Positions 1 to 7,322 of a DNA stretch of 64,000 nucleotides are shown here, in pieces (positions within the stretch are counted from its first letter, which is position 1; the number at the start of each line of letters is the position of its first letter). A model generated the notes under the pieces. It saw only the letters and a list, made by a program, of their open reading frames with translations, ran no database searches and was not told where the DNA came from. The translations under genes were made by a program, and so were the position numbers. Source of the stretch: Streptomyces sp. TSRI0281 (GTDB lineage Bacteria > Actinomycetota > Actinomycetes > Streptomycetales > Streptomycetaceae); the NCBI RefSeq assembly GCF_001905125.1, contig NZ_LWLE01000023.1:527398-591397 (forward strand), read 5' to 3'.

Positions 1-285
1 GTCCGCGCCACCCGCCGTATTCCCCGCGTTCCCGGCCCGGACAGTGCCCCCGCCACCCGCCGTACTCCCCGCGTGCCCGGCATGCCCCGCGTGCCCGGCG
101 CCCGGCCCGCGCCCCGCGCCCGGCGCCAGGGGCAGGCCGAACGCGGCCCCGAGCGTGGCGCGCAGCCAGCGTTCCGTGTTCTCGGTGCCCGGAGCCGCGG
201 TGATGGTGGTGGACCGGTCCGGAACGAATCCGCACCGCCCCGCGTCACCGAGGCGTCCGGGCGCCGGGATCAGGTCGATGGGCAT
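1..285 (-). CDS. Beta-N-acetylhexosaminidase, GH20 family (N-terminal part, cut by window edge)
   Basis: Only the first 95 codons are present; the gene continues beyond base 1. The start ATG at 285 lies 5 bases after the stop of the upstream permease gene, so it is the last visible gene of a sugar-uptake operon. The protein opens MPIDLIPAPGR, then a GFV segment and an ERWLR helix, as I remember for the N-terminal non-catalytic domain of secreted or cytoplasmic Streptomyces GH20 enzymes. A low-complexity Gly/Ala/His stretch follows (GHAGHAGHAG), encoded by 12-bp imperfect repeats. No signal peptide is visible, which fits an intracellular enzyme cleaving imported chitooligosaccharides. The catalytic domain is outside the window, so the family call is an inference from the N-terminus and the operon context. 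Confidence 0.6.
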   Translation of the reverse strand, partial: MPIDLIPAPGRLGDAGRCGFVPDRSTTITAAPGTENTERWLRATLGAAFGLPLAPGAGRGPGAGHAGHAGHAGSTAGGGGTVRAGNAGNTAGGAD

Positions 286-289
286 GACG

Positions 290-1177
290 TCAGTCCTTAA
301 CCGCTCCGCCCAGTCCCGAGACCAGGCGTCGCTGTACGAGTACGAAGAAGACCAGCACGGGAATGGTCATCACCGTCGAGGCTGCCATGATCCCTCCCCA
401 GTCGTTCTCGTCGGGCTTGAAGAACACCAGCAGTGCCATCGGGAGCGTCGACTGGGAGGTGTCGCTGATGATGAACGACTTGGCGAAGAGGAAGTCGTTC
501 CAGGTCGTGATGAAGGAGAAGACGCTCGTCGCCACGAGGCCGGGGAAGACCAGCGGGAAGAGGATCTGCCACAGGAAGCGGGTGCGGCTCGCCCCGTCGA
601 TGTAGGCGGCCTCCTCCAGCGCCTCCGGGACCGCCTTGACGAAGCCGCGCAGCATCCAGATCGCGAACGGCAGCGAGAAGGCGAGGTGCGGCAGGATCAG
701 CGAGCCCAGGGTGTTCAGCTGCCCGAAGTCCCGCATCAGGAAGAACAGCGGGATGGTCAGCGCCTCGACCGGCACCATCTGCGCGACCAGGAACATGATC
801 AGCAGGGTGGTGCGGAACCGGAAGCGGAATCTGGTCACGGCCGTGGCGGCCAGGAAGGCGATCAGCGCGGACGCGATGACGACCGTGCCCGCCACGAGCA
901 GGCTGTTGAGGAAGTAGCGGCCGAAATCCTGCTGTTCGAAGACCCGGCGGAACGAGTCGAGCGACGGGGACAGGGTCCAGGGGCGGGCCTCGGCCGACTG
1001 GATCTCGCCCGCCGGTTTCACGGCGGAGAGCACCATCCAGTACAGCGGGAAGGCGACGGCCGCGGCGATGAGCAGTGCGGCGGCCTCGGCGGCCAGCCTG
1101 CCGGGCCGCCGGATGCGCAGGGCGGAGCGCAGCCGGCCGCCCGCGGTGGCAGCGGTACCGGCACCGGTCGGGCTCAC
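290..1177 (-). CDS. Sugar ABC transporter permease (MalG/CUT1 type)
   Basis: A 295-residue inner-membrane permease of the carbohydrate uptake-1 family. It has a short basic N-terminus, a first membrane helix (AAALLIAAAVAFPLYWMVLSAVKPAG) and five further hydrophobic segments. The cytoplasmic EAA loop that docks the ATPase is seen as EALEEAAYIDGASRTRFLWQILFPLVFPG, broken across residues of about 185-215. The chosen start is the GTG at 1177, which overlaps the TGA of the preceding permease in a GTGA tetranucleotide, the usual translational coupling here. No ATPase gene is in the operon. Streptomyces CUT1 importers commonly share the multi-operon ATPase MsiK, so that is likely here too (inference). 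Confidence 0.93.
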   Translation of the reverse strand: MSPTGAGTAATAGGRLRSALRIRRPGRLAAEAAALLIAAAVAFPLYWMVLSAVKPAGEIQSAEARPWTLSPSLDSFRRVFEQQDFGRYFLNSLLVAGTVVIASALIAFLAATAVTRFRFRFRTTLLIMFLVAQMVPVEALTIPLFFLMRDFGQLNTLGSLILPHLAFSLPFAIWMLRGFVKAVPEALEEAAYIDGASRTRFLWQILFPLVFPGLVATSVFSFITTWNDFLFAKSFIISDTSQSTLPMALLVFFKPDENDWGGIMAASTVMTIPVLVFFVLVQRRLVSGLGGAVKD

Positions 1178-2160
1178 AGTTCCTCCCCCTGGCGCCGTAC
1201 CAGGCGCAGATAGACCAGCGTGACGGCCAGCAGGAGCACCAGCATCACGACGCCGATCGCCGATCCGAGGCTGTACTGCGAGGACGCGAACGCCTTCTGG
1301 TACGCGTACACGTTGAGCACCAGGTTCTGGCCCGCGATGCCGCCGCCGTTGGTCATGACATAGATCTGGGTGAAGACCTTGAAGTCCCAGATGATCGACT
1401 GGATGGTGACGACGACGAGGATCGGGCGCAGCATCGGAGCCGTGACGGACCGCCAGATCCGCCACTGGGAGGCACCGTCCAGCGACGCGGCCTCCAGCAC
1501 CTCGGTGGGGATGGCCCGGATGCCCGCGTACACGGTCACCATGACGAACGGGAACGAGCACCAGAGGACTTCCAGGAGCACCAGGGCGAAGGCGCTGTAG
1601 CGCCCGTACGTCCAGGAGAAGTCGCCGAGCCCCAGCACCTTGTTGACCGGTCCGAAGTCGGGGTCGAAGAGGAACACCCAGACGGTGGAGCCGGTGATCG
1701 CGGGTGTCGCCCAGGCGCCCAGCGCGGCCACCATCAGCGCGAGCCGGGGCAGGGCGCGGATCCGGGTCAGCAGGACCGCGAGGGCGCAGCCGACCAGCAG
1801 GGTGGCCAGCACGCAGACCGAGGCGAAGACGACGGTGGCGAGGAGGACCTGCCAGAACTGGCTGTCGTCGAAGAGGGTCGCGTAGTTGCCCAGGCCCTTG
1901 AAGGTGGTCGGCTCGCCACCGCTGACCTGGGCCTGGGTGTACTCCAGGAAGGAGATCAGGCCGAGTTGGTAGATCGGGTAGACCAGCAGCCCGGCCAGCA
2001 GGACCAGCGCGGGCAGCAGGTAGAGCCAGGGGGTCCAGCCGGGGCGCCGCGCGGGTGAGCCGGAGCGGCGCCGCCGGGGCGGGCGGCCGGTGACCGGGCC
2101 GTCGCGGCCGGGCGGGCCGGCCGGACCGGGAGACTTGTACGCCGTCGTGTCCGCGGTCAT
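1174..2160 (-). CDS. Sugar ABC transporter permease (MalF/CUT1 type)
   Basis: A 328-residue membrane permease, the partner of the next gene. A proline/arginine-rich cytoplasmic N-terminus of about 40 residues is followed by the first helix (LYLLPALVLLAGLLVYPIYQLGL) and an extracytoplasmic loop with the family-typical GLGNYATLFDDSQFW segment. The EAA loop reads TEVLEAASLDGASQWRIWRSV and is about 60 residues from the C-terminus. The ATG at 2160 lies two bases from the stop of the binding-protein gene, and the stop overlaps the start of the second permease. The gene order binding protein, F-type permease, G-type permease, hexosaminidase argues for import and intracellular cleavage of an amino-sugar oligosaccharide. 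Confidence 0.93.
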   Translation of the reverse strand: MTADTTAYKSPGPAGPPGRDGPVTGRPPRRRRSGSPARRPGWTPWLYLLPALVLLAGLLVYPIYQLGLISFLEYTQAQVSGGEPTTFKGLGNYATLFDDSQFWQVLLATVVFASVCVLATLLVGCALAVLLTRIRALPRLALMVAALGAWATPAITGSTVWVFLFDPDFGPVNKVLGLGDFSWTYGRYSAFALVLLEVLWCSFPFVMVTVYAGIRAIPTEVLEAASLDGASQWRIWRSVTAPMLRPILVVVTIQSIIWDFKVFTQIYVMTNGGGIAGQNLVLNVYAYQKAFASSQYSLGSAIGVVMLVLLLAVTLVYLRLVRRQGEEL

Positions 2161-2162
2161 CG

Positions 2163-3467
2163 TCAGCCCGCGGCAGCGAACGCCGCGTCCATCTTCTTCG
2201 CCGCGTCGTCCGAGGCCCGCGCCACGTCCTTGCGGCCGCTGACGACCTCCTGGAACATCGTCGGCAGGACCAGCGAGGCGTCGATCTGGGCCCAGCCCGC
2301 CGAGGCCGGTACGAACTTGGCGCCCGCGCCCAGCGTCTGGACGAACGGCGCGACGAACGGCTGCTTCTTCGCGGCGTTGGCCAGCACGTCGGTGTACGTG
2401 GGAAGGAAGCCCATCGCGTCGAACAGCTTCGCCTGGGTCTGCTTGCCGGTCAGCGACTTCAGCAGGTCGACGGCGAGCGTGCGGTGCGCACTGCTCTTGA
2501 GTACGCCGATGTTGTTGCCGCCCGCGAAGGCGGGAGCGATGGATCCCTCGGCCACGCCGGGCAGCGGGACCACGGCGTACTTGCCCTTGACGGCGCCGGC
2601 CTCGACCGCCGCGTGGCTGAAGTCGCCGCCGATCGCCATGGCCGCCTTGCCGGAGGCGAAGGCGGTGACGGTGGCGTTGCCGCCCATGGAGGCGCACTTG
2701 GCGGCCGGGCAGTTGGCGTCGCCGAAGAGCGAGGTGTAGGCCTCGATGCCCTTGCGCGCCTTGTCGCTGTTGATGGCCGCCTTGTACGTACCGCCGCTCT
2801 CCCCGGCCAGTTCGCCGCCGTTCGCCCAGATGAACGGCATCGCCCCGTAGGTGTACGCGCCGCCGACCGCGAGACCGTAGAGGTCCGGCTTCGCCTTGTG
2901 GATCTTCTTGGCGGTGGAGATCAGCTCCGCCTGGGACTTGGGGGCGTCGATGCCGAGGTCCTTGAAGACGTCGGTGCGGTAGTAGAGCGCGCGTACGCCG
3001 ACGAAGAGCGGGGCCCCGTACACCTTGCCGCCGACGGTGACGGACTGCCTGGCCGTCGGGTCGGTGTCCTTGGCCTCGTCCCAGGCGGCGAACTCCTCGC
3101 TGACATCGGCCAGTCCGCCGTCCTTCACGTATCCGGCGGTGTCGGTGTTGCCGTACTCGATGAGGTCCGGGGCGCTCTTGGGGTCGTTGAAGGCGGCCTT
3201 GATCCGCTGGGCGCGGGTGTCGACGGGTATGTACTCGATCTCGATCTTCGCGTCCTTGTGGCTCTTCCTGAAGTCGGCCACGGCCGCGTCGACGACCTGT
3301 TCCTTGGGCTTGTTGCCGACCTCCTGGAAGAGCCAGACGCGCAGCGTGCCGGACTTCTCGTCCCCCTTGGCGCTGGTGTCGGAGGTCTGCGGCGCACACG
3401 CGGTGGCGGTGAGGCCCGCCAGCACAAGCGCCGCGGCCGGGGCGGCAATTCGGGCAGATAACTTCAT
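2163..3467 (-). CDS. Sugar-binding lipoprotein of ABC transporter (family 1 extracellular SBP)
   Basis: A 434-residue extracellular solute-binding protein. The signal peptide (MKLSARIAAPAAALVLAGLTATAC) ends in a lipobox TATAC, so the mature protein should be lipid-anchored at Cys24. The mature part starts with a short polar linker, then LRVWLFQEVGNKP and the alternating domains of CUT1 binding proteins (DLIEYGNTDTAGY; GAPLFVGVRALYYRTDVF; AMAIGGDFSHAAV). It is the first gene of the operon and has an AGGGG ribosome site before ATG 3467. A DasR-like operator about 100 bp upstream suggests control by N-acetylglucosamine metabolism. The substrate (chitobiose or N,N-diacetylchitobiose-like sugar) is inferred from the operator and the downstream hexosaminidase, not from binding-site residues. 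Confidence 0.9.
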   Translation of the reverse strand: MKLSARIAAPAAALVLAGLTATACAPQTSDTSAKGDEKSGTLRVWLFQEVGNKPKEQVVDAAVADFRKSHKDAKIEIEYIPVDTRAQRIKAAFNDPKSAPDLIEYGNTDTAGYVKDGGLADVSEEFAAWDEAKDTDPTARQSVTVGGKVYGAPLFVGVRALYYRTDVFKDLGIDAPKSQAELISTAKKIHKAKPDLYGLAVGGAYTYGAMPFIWANGGELAGESGGTYKAAINSDKARKGIEAYTSLFGDANCPAAKCASMGGNATVTAFASGKAAMAIGGDFSHAAVEAGAVKGKYAVVPLPGVAEGSIAPAFAGGNNIGVLKSSAHRTLAVDLLKSLTGKQTQAKLFDAMGFLPTYTDVLANAAKKQPFVAPFVQTLGAGAKFVPASAGWAQIDASLVLPTMFQEVVSGRKDVARASDDAAKKMDAAFAAAG

Positions 3468-3562
3468 CCGGAACCCCTACAGATCGGTCGTTGCATCATG
3501 CGCAACGCGCGTTTCGTTCTGCACAACTGGCAGGAGGGTAGGTCCGGACCTGAGCGCCGACA

Positions 3563-3578
3563 AGTGGTCTCTACCACT
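3563..3578. promoter_or_regulatory. Candidate DasR operator (dre site)
   Basis: The 16-mer AGTGGTCTCTACCACT matches the dre consensus A(C/G)TGGTCTAGACCA(C/G)T at 14 of 16 positions; only the two bases right of centre differ. It is centred about 104 bp upstream of the sugar-binding-protein start. DasR is the GntR-family repressor of chitin and N-acetylglucosamine genes in Streptomyces (established). Its action here is inferred from site and neighbouring genes. Confidence 0.7.
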
Positions 3579-3656
3579 CTGTGACCCGCGGGTGCAGCCC
3601 GTGCAACGCGAAGCACCTCACAGAACTCTTTCCGGACACCCGCCGGGCATGCGAAA

Positions 3657-3692
3657 GCCCCCGGGGCGCGCATCTCTGCACACCCCGGGGGC
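3657..3692 (-). terminator. Stem-loop terminator after the DUF3039 gene
   Basis: Perfect 10-bp arms GCCCCCGGGG and CCCCGGGGGC enclose a 16-base loop, 32 bases past the stop of the DUF3039 gene. No T-run follows, as is usual for actinobacterial terminators. Confidence 0.65.
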
Positions 3693-3723
3693 CAGGTACC
3701 GGAGGGTCACATCCGGCTGCGGA

Positions 3724-4017
3724 CTACTTCTTGTCCTTGCCGCCCTTGCCCTTGTCCTTGTCGCCGCCGGCGCCCATGGACTCGTAGATCTCCTTGCACA
3801 TGGGGCAGACCGGATACTTCTTGGGGTCGCGCCCCGGCACCCAGACCTTGCCGCACAGTGCCACCACGGGAGTGCCCTCCAGGGCACTCGCCATGATCTT
3901 GTCCTTCTGGACGTAATGGGCGTAGCGCTCGTGGTCGCCGTCGCCGTTCGACACCTGTGGGGTCGGCTCTACGAGGGTCCCCGTACCTGCCCCACGATCG
4001 GGCTCAAGAGTGCTCAT
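3724..4017 (-). CDS. DUF3039 family small protein
   Basis: A 97-residue cytoplasmic protein conserved in Actinobacteria with no established function. The centre is a compact zinc-ribbon-like block: VALCGKVWVPGRDPKKYPVCPMCKEIY, i.e. one Cys followed 18 residues later by a CPMC pair, which could bind a metal. The C-terminus is a Lys/Gly/Asp tail (GGDKDKGKGGKDKK). I took ATG 4017 (MSTLEPD) rather than the ATG three codons upstream because relatives of this family that I remember begin with MSTLEP. It is transcribed in the same direction as yqgE, 31 bp downstream of it, so the two are probably one transcript. Confidence 0.85.
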   Translation of the reverse strand: MSTLEPDRGAGTGTLVEPTPQVSNGDGDHERYAHYVQKDKIMASALEGTPVVALCGKVWVPGRDPKKYPVCPMCKEIYESMGAGGDKDKGKGGKDKK

Positions 4018-4047
4018 AACCGCCAAGGGTACTGAAAGCCGCGGGTG

Positions 4048-4608
4048 TCAGTTCAGCGAAGGGTCGTCCGGATACGTCGCGATCATCGCCAGCTCGCTGC
4101 GCTGGCGGCGCAGGACGGCCCGCCAGAGCTTCTCCGGGCGCGGCGAGGAGACGTCCCCGGGCTCCGACTCGACCACGTACCAGGCGCCGCCCGTCAGCTC
4201 GCTCTCCAGTTGACCGGGGCCCCATCCGGCGTACCCGGCGAAGATCCGCAGCGAGCCCAGCGCCGCGGCCAGCAGCTCCGGCGGGGCCTCCAGGTCCACC
4301 AGACCGATCGCCCCGTGCACCCGGCGCCAGCCGAGGGGGCCCTCGTCGCCGGGGATCACCGCCACGCCGAGCGCGGAGTCCAGCGATACGGGGCCGCCCT
4401 GGAAGACCACGTCCGGCTCACCGGTCAGACCGGCCCAGGACGCGAGGATGTCACCGACGCCGACGGGCGTCGGCCGGTTCAGGACCACGCCGAGTGAGCC
4501 CTCCTCGTCGTGGTCGAGAAGAAGCACCACCGCCCGGTCGAAATTCGGGTCCGCCAGGGCGGGTGTGGCCACGAGCAATCGCCCTGTGAGGGAGGACACC
4601 TCGGTCAT
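4048..4608 (-). CDS. YqgE/AlgH family protein
   Basis: A 186-residue member of the YqgE/AlgH (UPF0301) family. Diagnostic elements are LTGRLLVATPALADPNFDRAVVLLLDHD at residues 7-34, then GSLGVVLNRPTP, VFQGGPV and FAGYAGWGPGQLESEL near residue 140. These are the family's hallmark segments. The molecular function is not established in Streptomyces; alginate regulation reported in Pseudomonas does not transfer. The gene is divergent from murA across a 276-bp region and is followed closely by the DUF3039 gene. Length and domain are standard and nothing is truncated. Confidence 0.93.
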   Translation of the reverse strand: MTEVSSLTGRLLVATPALADPNFDRAVVLLLDHDEEGSLGVVLNRPTPVGVGDILASWAGLTGEPDVVFQGGPVSLDSALGVAVIPGDEGPLGWRRVHGAIGLVDLEAPPELLAAALGSLRIFAGYAGWGPGQLESELTGGAWYVVESEPGDVSSPRPEKLWRAVLRRQRSELAMIATYPDDPSLN

Positions 4609-4799
4609 GACAGAAATGATCCCGCATGTTCGGCCCCCGCGGGCACCGGATGGCGCGGCCGCCCACCCGCGGCGGGCGAGCGCAGCTCAGGGCGCACTGA
4701 TGCACAAGGAGCGCACTGCGCGGCGGCCGTTGCGGACGGTGACCCTCCGCAACATTCGGGGAGCGGAACGTGTTGTGGCGGATTCATGACGTTCGTACA

Positions 4800-4825
4800 C
4801 CCCCCTTCGCCTTACGGAAGGGGGG
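4800..4825 (+). promoter_or_regulatory. Perfect hairpin in the murA upstream region
   Basis: CCCCCCTTC and GAAGGGGGG (9-bp arms) enclose an 8-base loop, ending 59 bp before the murA ATG. A possible sigma-70-type -10 (TACCCT, bases 4837-4842) follows, so the hairpin may lie at the promoter rather than in a leader. It is not an obvious terminator for either neighbour. Role unknown. Confidence 0.4.
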
Positions 4826-4884
4826 TAGGAGGCCATTACCCTTTTCGTTGGCCCCCCGCCCGACCACTCCGGAACGCGAGATAC

Positions 4885-6225
4885 ATGACCGGCACAGACG
4901 ATGTCCTGCTTGTCCACGGCGGCACCCCGCTGGAGGGCGAGATCCGCGTCCGAGGCGCCAAGAACCTGGTGCCGAAGGCAATGGTCGCCGCGCTGCTCGG
5001 CAGCGGGCCCAGCCGACTCCGCAATGTGCCCGACATCCGTGATGTACGGGTGGTCCGGGGACTGCTGCAACTCCATGGCGTGACCGTGCGCCCCGGTGAT
5101 GAACCGGGCGAACTGATTCTCGATCCGTCGCACGTCGAGAGCGCGAACGTCGCCGACATCGACGCCCACGCCGGCTCGTCGCGCATCCCGATCCTCTTCT
5201 GCGGCCCGCTGCTGCACCGGCTGGGCCATGCCTTCATCCCCGGTCTCGGCGGCTGCGACATCGGCGGCCGGCCGATCGACTTCCACTTCGAGGTGCTGCG
5301 CCAGTTCGGCGCGACCATCGAGAAGCGGGCGGACGGCCAGTATCTGGAGGCCCCGCAGCGACTGCGCGGCACGAAGATCCGGCTGCCGTACCCGTCGGTG
5401 GGCTCCACCGAGCAGGTGCTGCTGACGGCGGTGCTCGCCGAGGGCGTCACCGAGCTGTCCAACGCGGCCGTGGAGCCGGAGATCGAGGACCTCATCTGCG
5501 TACTGCAGAAGATGGGCGCGATCATCTCCATGGACACCGACCGGACGATCCGGATCACGGGTGTCGACAAGCTCGACGGCTACACGCACCGGGCGATCCC
5601 GGACCGCCTGGAGGCGGCCTCCTGGGCGTCCGCGGCGCTGGCGACCGAGGGCAACATCTATGTGCGCGGCGCCCAGCAGCGCTCGATGATGACCTTCCTC
5701 AACACCTTCCGCCGGGTCGGCGGTGCCTTCCAGATCGACGACGAGGGCATCCGCTTCTGGCACCCCGGCGGCGCGCTGAACGCCATCGCGCTGGAGACCG
5801 ACGTGCACCCCGGTTTCCAGACCGACTGGCAGCAGCCCCTGGTGGTGGCGCTGACGCAGGCCGCGGGCCTGTCCATCGTCCACGAGACGGTGTACGAGTC
5901 CCGGCTCGGCTTCACCTCGGCACTCAACCAGATGGGTGCGCACATCCAGCTCTACCGCGAATGCCTGGGCGGCTCCGACTGCCGCTTCGGCCAGCGCAAC
6001 TTCCTCCACTCCGCGGTCGTCTCCGGGCCGACGAAGCTCCAGGGCGCGGATCTGGTCATCCCTGACCTGCGTGGCGGTTTCTCGTACCTGATCGCCGCGC
6101 TGGCGGCCCAGGGCACATCCCGGGTGCACGGTATCGACCTGATCAACCGCGGCTACGAGAACTTCATGGACAAGCTCGAAAAGCTCGGCGCGAAGGTCGA
6201 ACTGCCCGGCGGCTCGCTCGTCTGA
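4885..6225 (+). CDS. murA: UDP-N-acetylglucosamine 1-carboxyvinyltransferase MurA
   Basis: A 446-residue enzyme that transfers enolpyruvate from PEP to UDP-GlcNAc, the first committed step of peptidoglycan synthesis, in the cytoplasm. The GAKN motif with the conserved Lys is near residue 30 (VRGAKNLVPKAM). The active-site loop Cys is present at about residue 124 in GLGGCDIGGRPIDFHF, so fosfomycin sensitivity through this residue is expected. The second EPSP-synthase-like repeat includes EVHP-type and RGGFSYLIAALAAQG segments near the C-terminus. I chose ATG 4885 (MTGTDDVLLVHGG), the conserved start; an in-frame ATG 33 codons upstream would add an unconserved Pro/Arg-rich leader. It is monocistronic, followed by a strong terminator. 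Confidence 0.96.
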   Translation: MTGTDDVLLVHGGTPLEGEIRVRGAKNLVPKAMVAALLGSGPSRLRNVPDIRDVRVVRGLLQLHGVTVRPGDEPGELILDPSHVESANVADIDAHAGSSRIPILFCGPLLHRLGHAFIPGLGGCDIGGRPIDFHFEVLRQFGATIEKRADGQYLEAPQRLRGTKIRLPYPSVGSTEQVLLTAVLAEGVTELSNAAVEPEIEDLICVLQKMGAIISMDTDRTIRITGVDKLDGYTHRAIPDRLEAASWASAALATEGNIYVRGAQQRSMMTFLNTFRRVGGAFQIDDEGIRFWHPGGALNAIALETDVHPGFQTDWQQPLVVALTQAAGLSIVHETVYESRLGFTSALNQMGAHIQLYRECLGGSDCRFGQRNFLHSAVVSGPTKLQGADLVIPDLRGGFSYLIAALAAQGTSRVHGIDLINRGYENFMDKLEKLGAKVELPGGSLV

Positions 6226-6295
6226 CGGTCGGCCACGGCCGCCCGTACCGTGCTGCCGCACACCGCACGGCAAGGTCCGCCCGTACGTTCGCAGG

Positions 6296-6350
6296 CGAAC
6301 AGCCCGCCGCCCCGGCCCCGTCACTCGGGACCGGGGCGGCGGGCTGTTCG
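6296..6350 (+). terminator. murA terminator
   Basis: Perfect 20-bp arms (CGAACAGCCCGCCGCCCCGG and its complement) enclose a 15-base loop, 70 bases past the murA stop. It would work in both directions. Confidence 0.85.
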
Positions 6351-6401
6351 CCGTGCACCGCGGCTCGTGCGGCGCTTCGGGCCGCGGGACCGTACGGCGT
6401 C

Positions 6402-6445
6402 GTGGCCCTGTAGGCCCCACGGGCCCGTGGGGCCTACAGGGCCAC
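6402..6445. repeat. Perfect 44-bp palindrome
   Basis: Two 22-bp arms with no loop, centred at GGGCCC (6421-6426). The left arm runs GTGGCCCTGTAGGCCCCACG and on, and the right arm is its exact complement. It lies between two ordinary terminators, so a third terminator role is possible but not needed. Confidence 0.9.
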
Positions 6446-6585
6446 TGGGCGCCCGTACAGGCCCGTACAGGCCATTGCCGCGCCCCGAGCCCGTCCGGCC
6501 GCCGCACGGGGTGGAGGGGCCCCTATGGGCGCCGCGCGCCCCGCGGACACTCCGCGGACGCCCCGCGGACACTTCACGGCACGGC

Positions 6586-6623
6586 GAAGGGCGGCCACCC
6601 CTGGTCGGGGGTGGCCGCCCTTC
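6586..6623 (-). terminator. hup terminator
   Basis: Perfect 15-bp arms GAAGGGCGGCCACCC and GGGTGGCCGCCCTTC with an 8-base loop, 42 bases past the hup stop on the minus strand. Confidence 0.88.
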
Positions 6624-6664
6624 TCGTGTCCAGGGCCCGCCGTCCGAGACGGGCCGTAGGAGAC

Positions 6665-6946
6665 TTACTTGCCCTTGGCGGCTTCCTTGAGCTTGGAGCC
6701 CGCGGAGACCTTCACGCTGTAGCCGGCCGGGATGTTGATCGGGTCGCCGGTCTGCGGGTTACGAGCGGTGCGAGCGGCACGGTGGGTGCGCTCGAAGGTC
6801 AGGAAGCCGGGGATGGTGACCTTCTCGTCGCCCTTGGCGACGATCTCACCGACGGTCTCGGCGAGCGCGGCCAGCACGGCGTCGGCGTCCTTGCGAGTCA
6901 CCTCGGCGCGGTCGGCCAGGGCGGCCACCAGCTCACTGCGGTTCAT
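6665..6946 (-). CDS. hup: HU-family nucleoid protein
   Basis: A 93-residue histone-like protein that bends and compacts DNA. It starts MNRSELVAALADRAEVTRKDADAV, has the GFLTFERTHRAARTARNPQTGDPI beta-arm region at residues 46-69 (the RxxxARNPxTG signature of HU/IHF), and ends AKGK. The length matches the short HU (hupA type), not the second Streptomyces HU with a long Lys/Ala-rich histone-H1-like tail. It is monocistronic, between its own terminator and a long 5' region. Genes around it are also core housekeeping genes. Confidence 0.96.
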   Translation of the reverse strand: MNRSELVAALADRAEVTRKDADAVLAALAETVGEIVAKGDEKVTIPGFLTFERTHRAARTARNPQTGDPINIPAGYSVKVSAGSKLKEAAKGK

Positions 6947-7322
6947 GTTGTTACTCCCGTGTTCTTCTTGCCTGTGAGGCGTGAGATCGAAGCCGATGCT
7001 GCCAGGGCCCTCTGACAGTCCCCGGACCCGGGTCTGATGTCAGACCCTCGCGCCCGATTACGCATCCTGCCCCCACCTGCGGCGGGAAAGCCAATCCGGA
7101 ACCCTCCGGGGTCACACGAAAGCCGCCACGGTTTGCTCGTGGTGACGTTCCGTCGACTGGCCTGAGCGGTCCGCAGCGGATGCCGGGCCGTGCGGGGCCC
7201 GCTGCCCGCCCACCCTAAAGGGACGTTTGGGGCGCCGCGACCCACGACGCGCCGTACAACGGCCCGCGTGAGGTACGGCACGTTCCGCGGGGACCGTGGC
7301 CGGCACCCGCGGAACGCGTCTG
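6947..7322. other. 376-bp region: hup upstream region and malic enzyme 3' end
   Basis: No gene is seen. An inverted repeat GGGTCTGA-TG-TCAGACCC lies at 7030-7047, about 84-101 bp upstream of the hup start, and could be an operator. The malic enzyme terminator is at the right end. The rest shows no convincing feature. Confidence 0.5.
7281..7316 (-). terminator. Malic enzyme terminator
   Basis: Perfect 11-bp arms CGTTCCGCGGG and CCCGCGGAACG with a 14-base loop, 7 bases beyond the stop codon of the malic enzyme gene. Confidence 0.75.

Larger units (their letters stand above)
6226..6664. other. 439-bp intergenic region between murA and hup with three stem-loops
   Basis: No gene is seen. The region holds the murA terminator, a perfect 44-bp palindrome, short direct repeats (CCCGTACAGG twice; CCGCGGAC three times around 6541-6568) and the hup terminator. 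The murA and hup genes converge on it. Confidence 0.7.

Noticed and set aside
4786-4884. Longer MurA start 33 codons upstream
   Set aside because: The added residues are Pro/Arg-rich and overlap the promoter/hairpin region; the conserved MurA N-terminus begins at ATG 4885.
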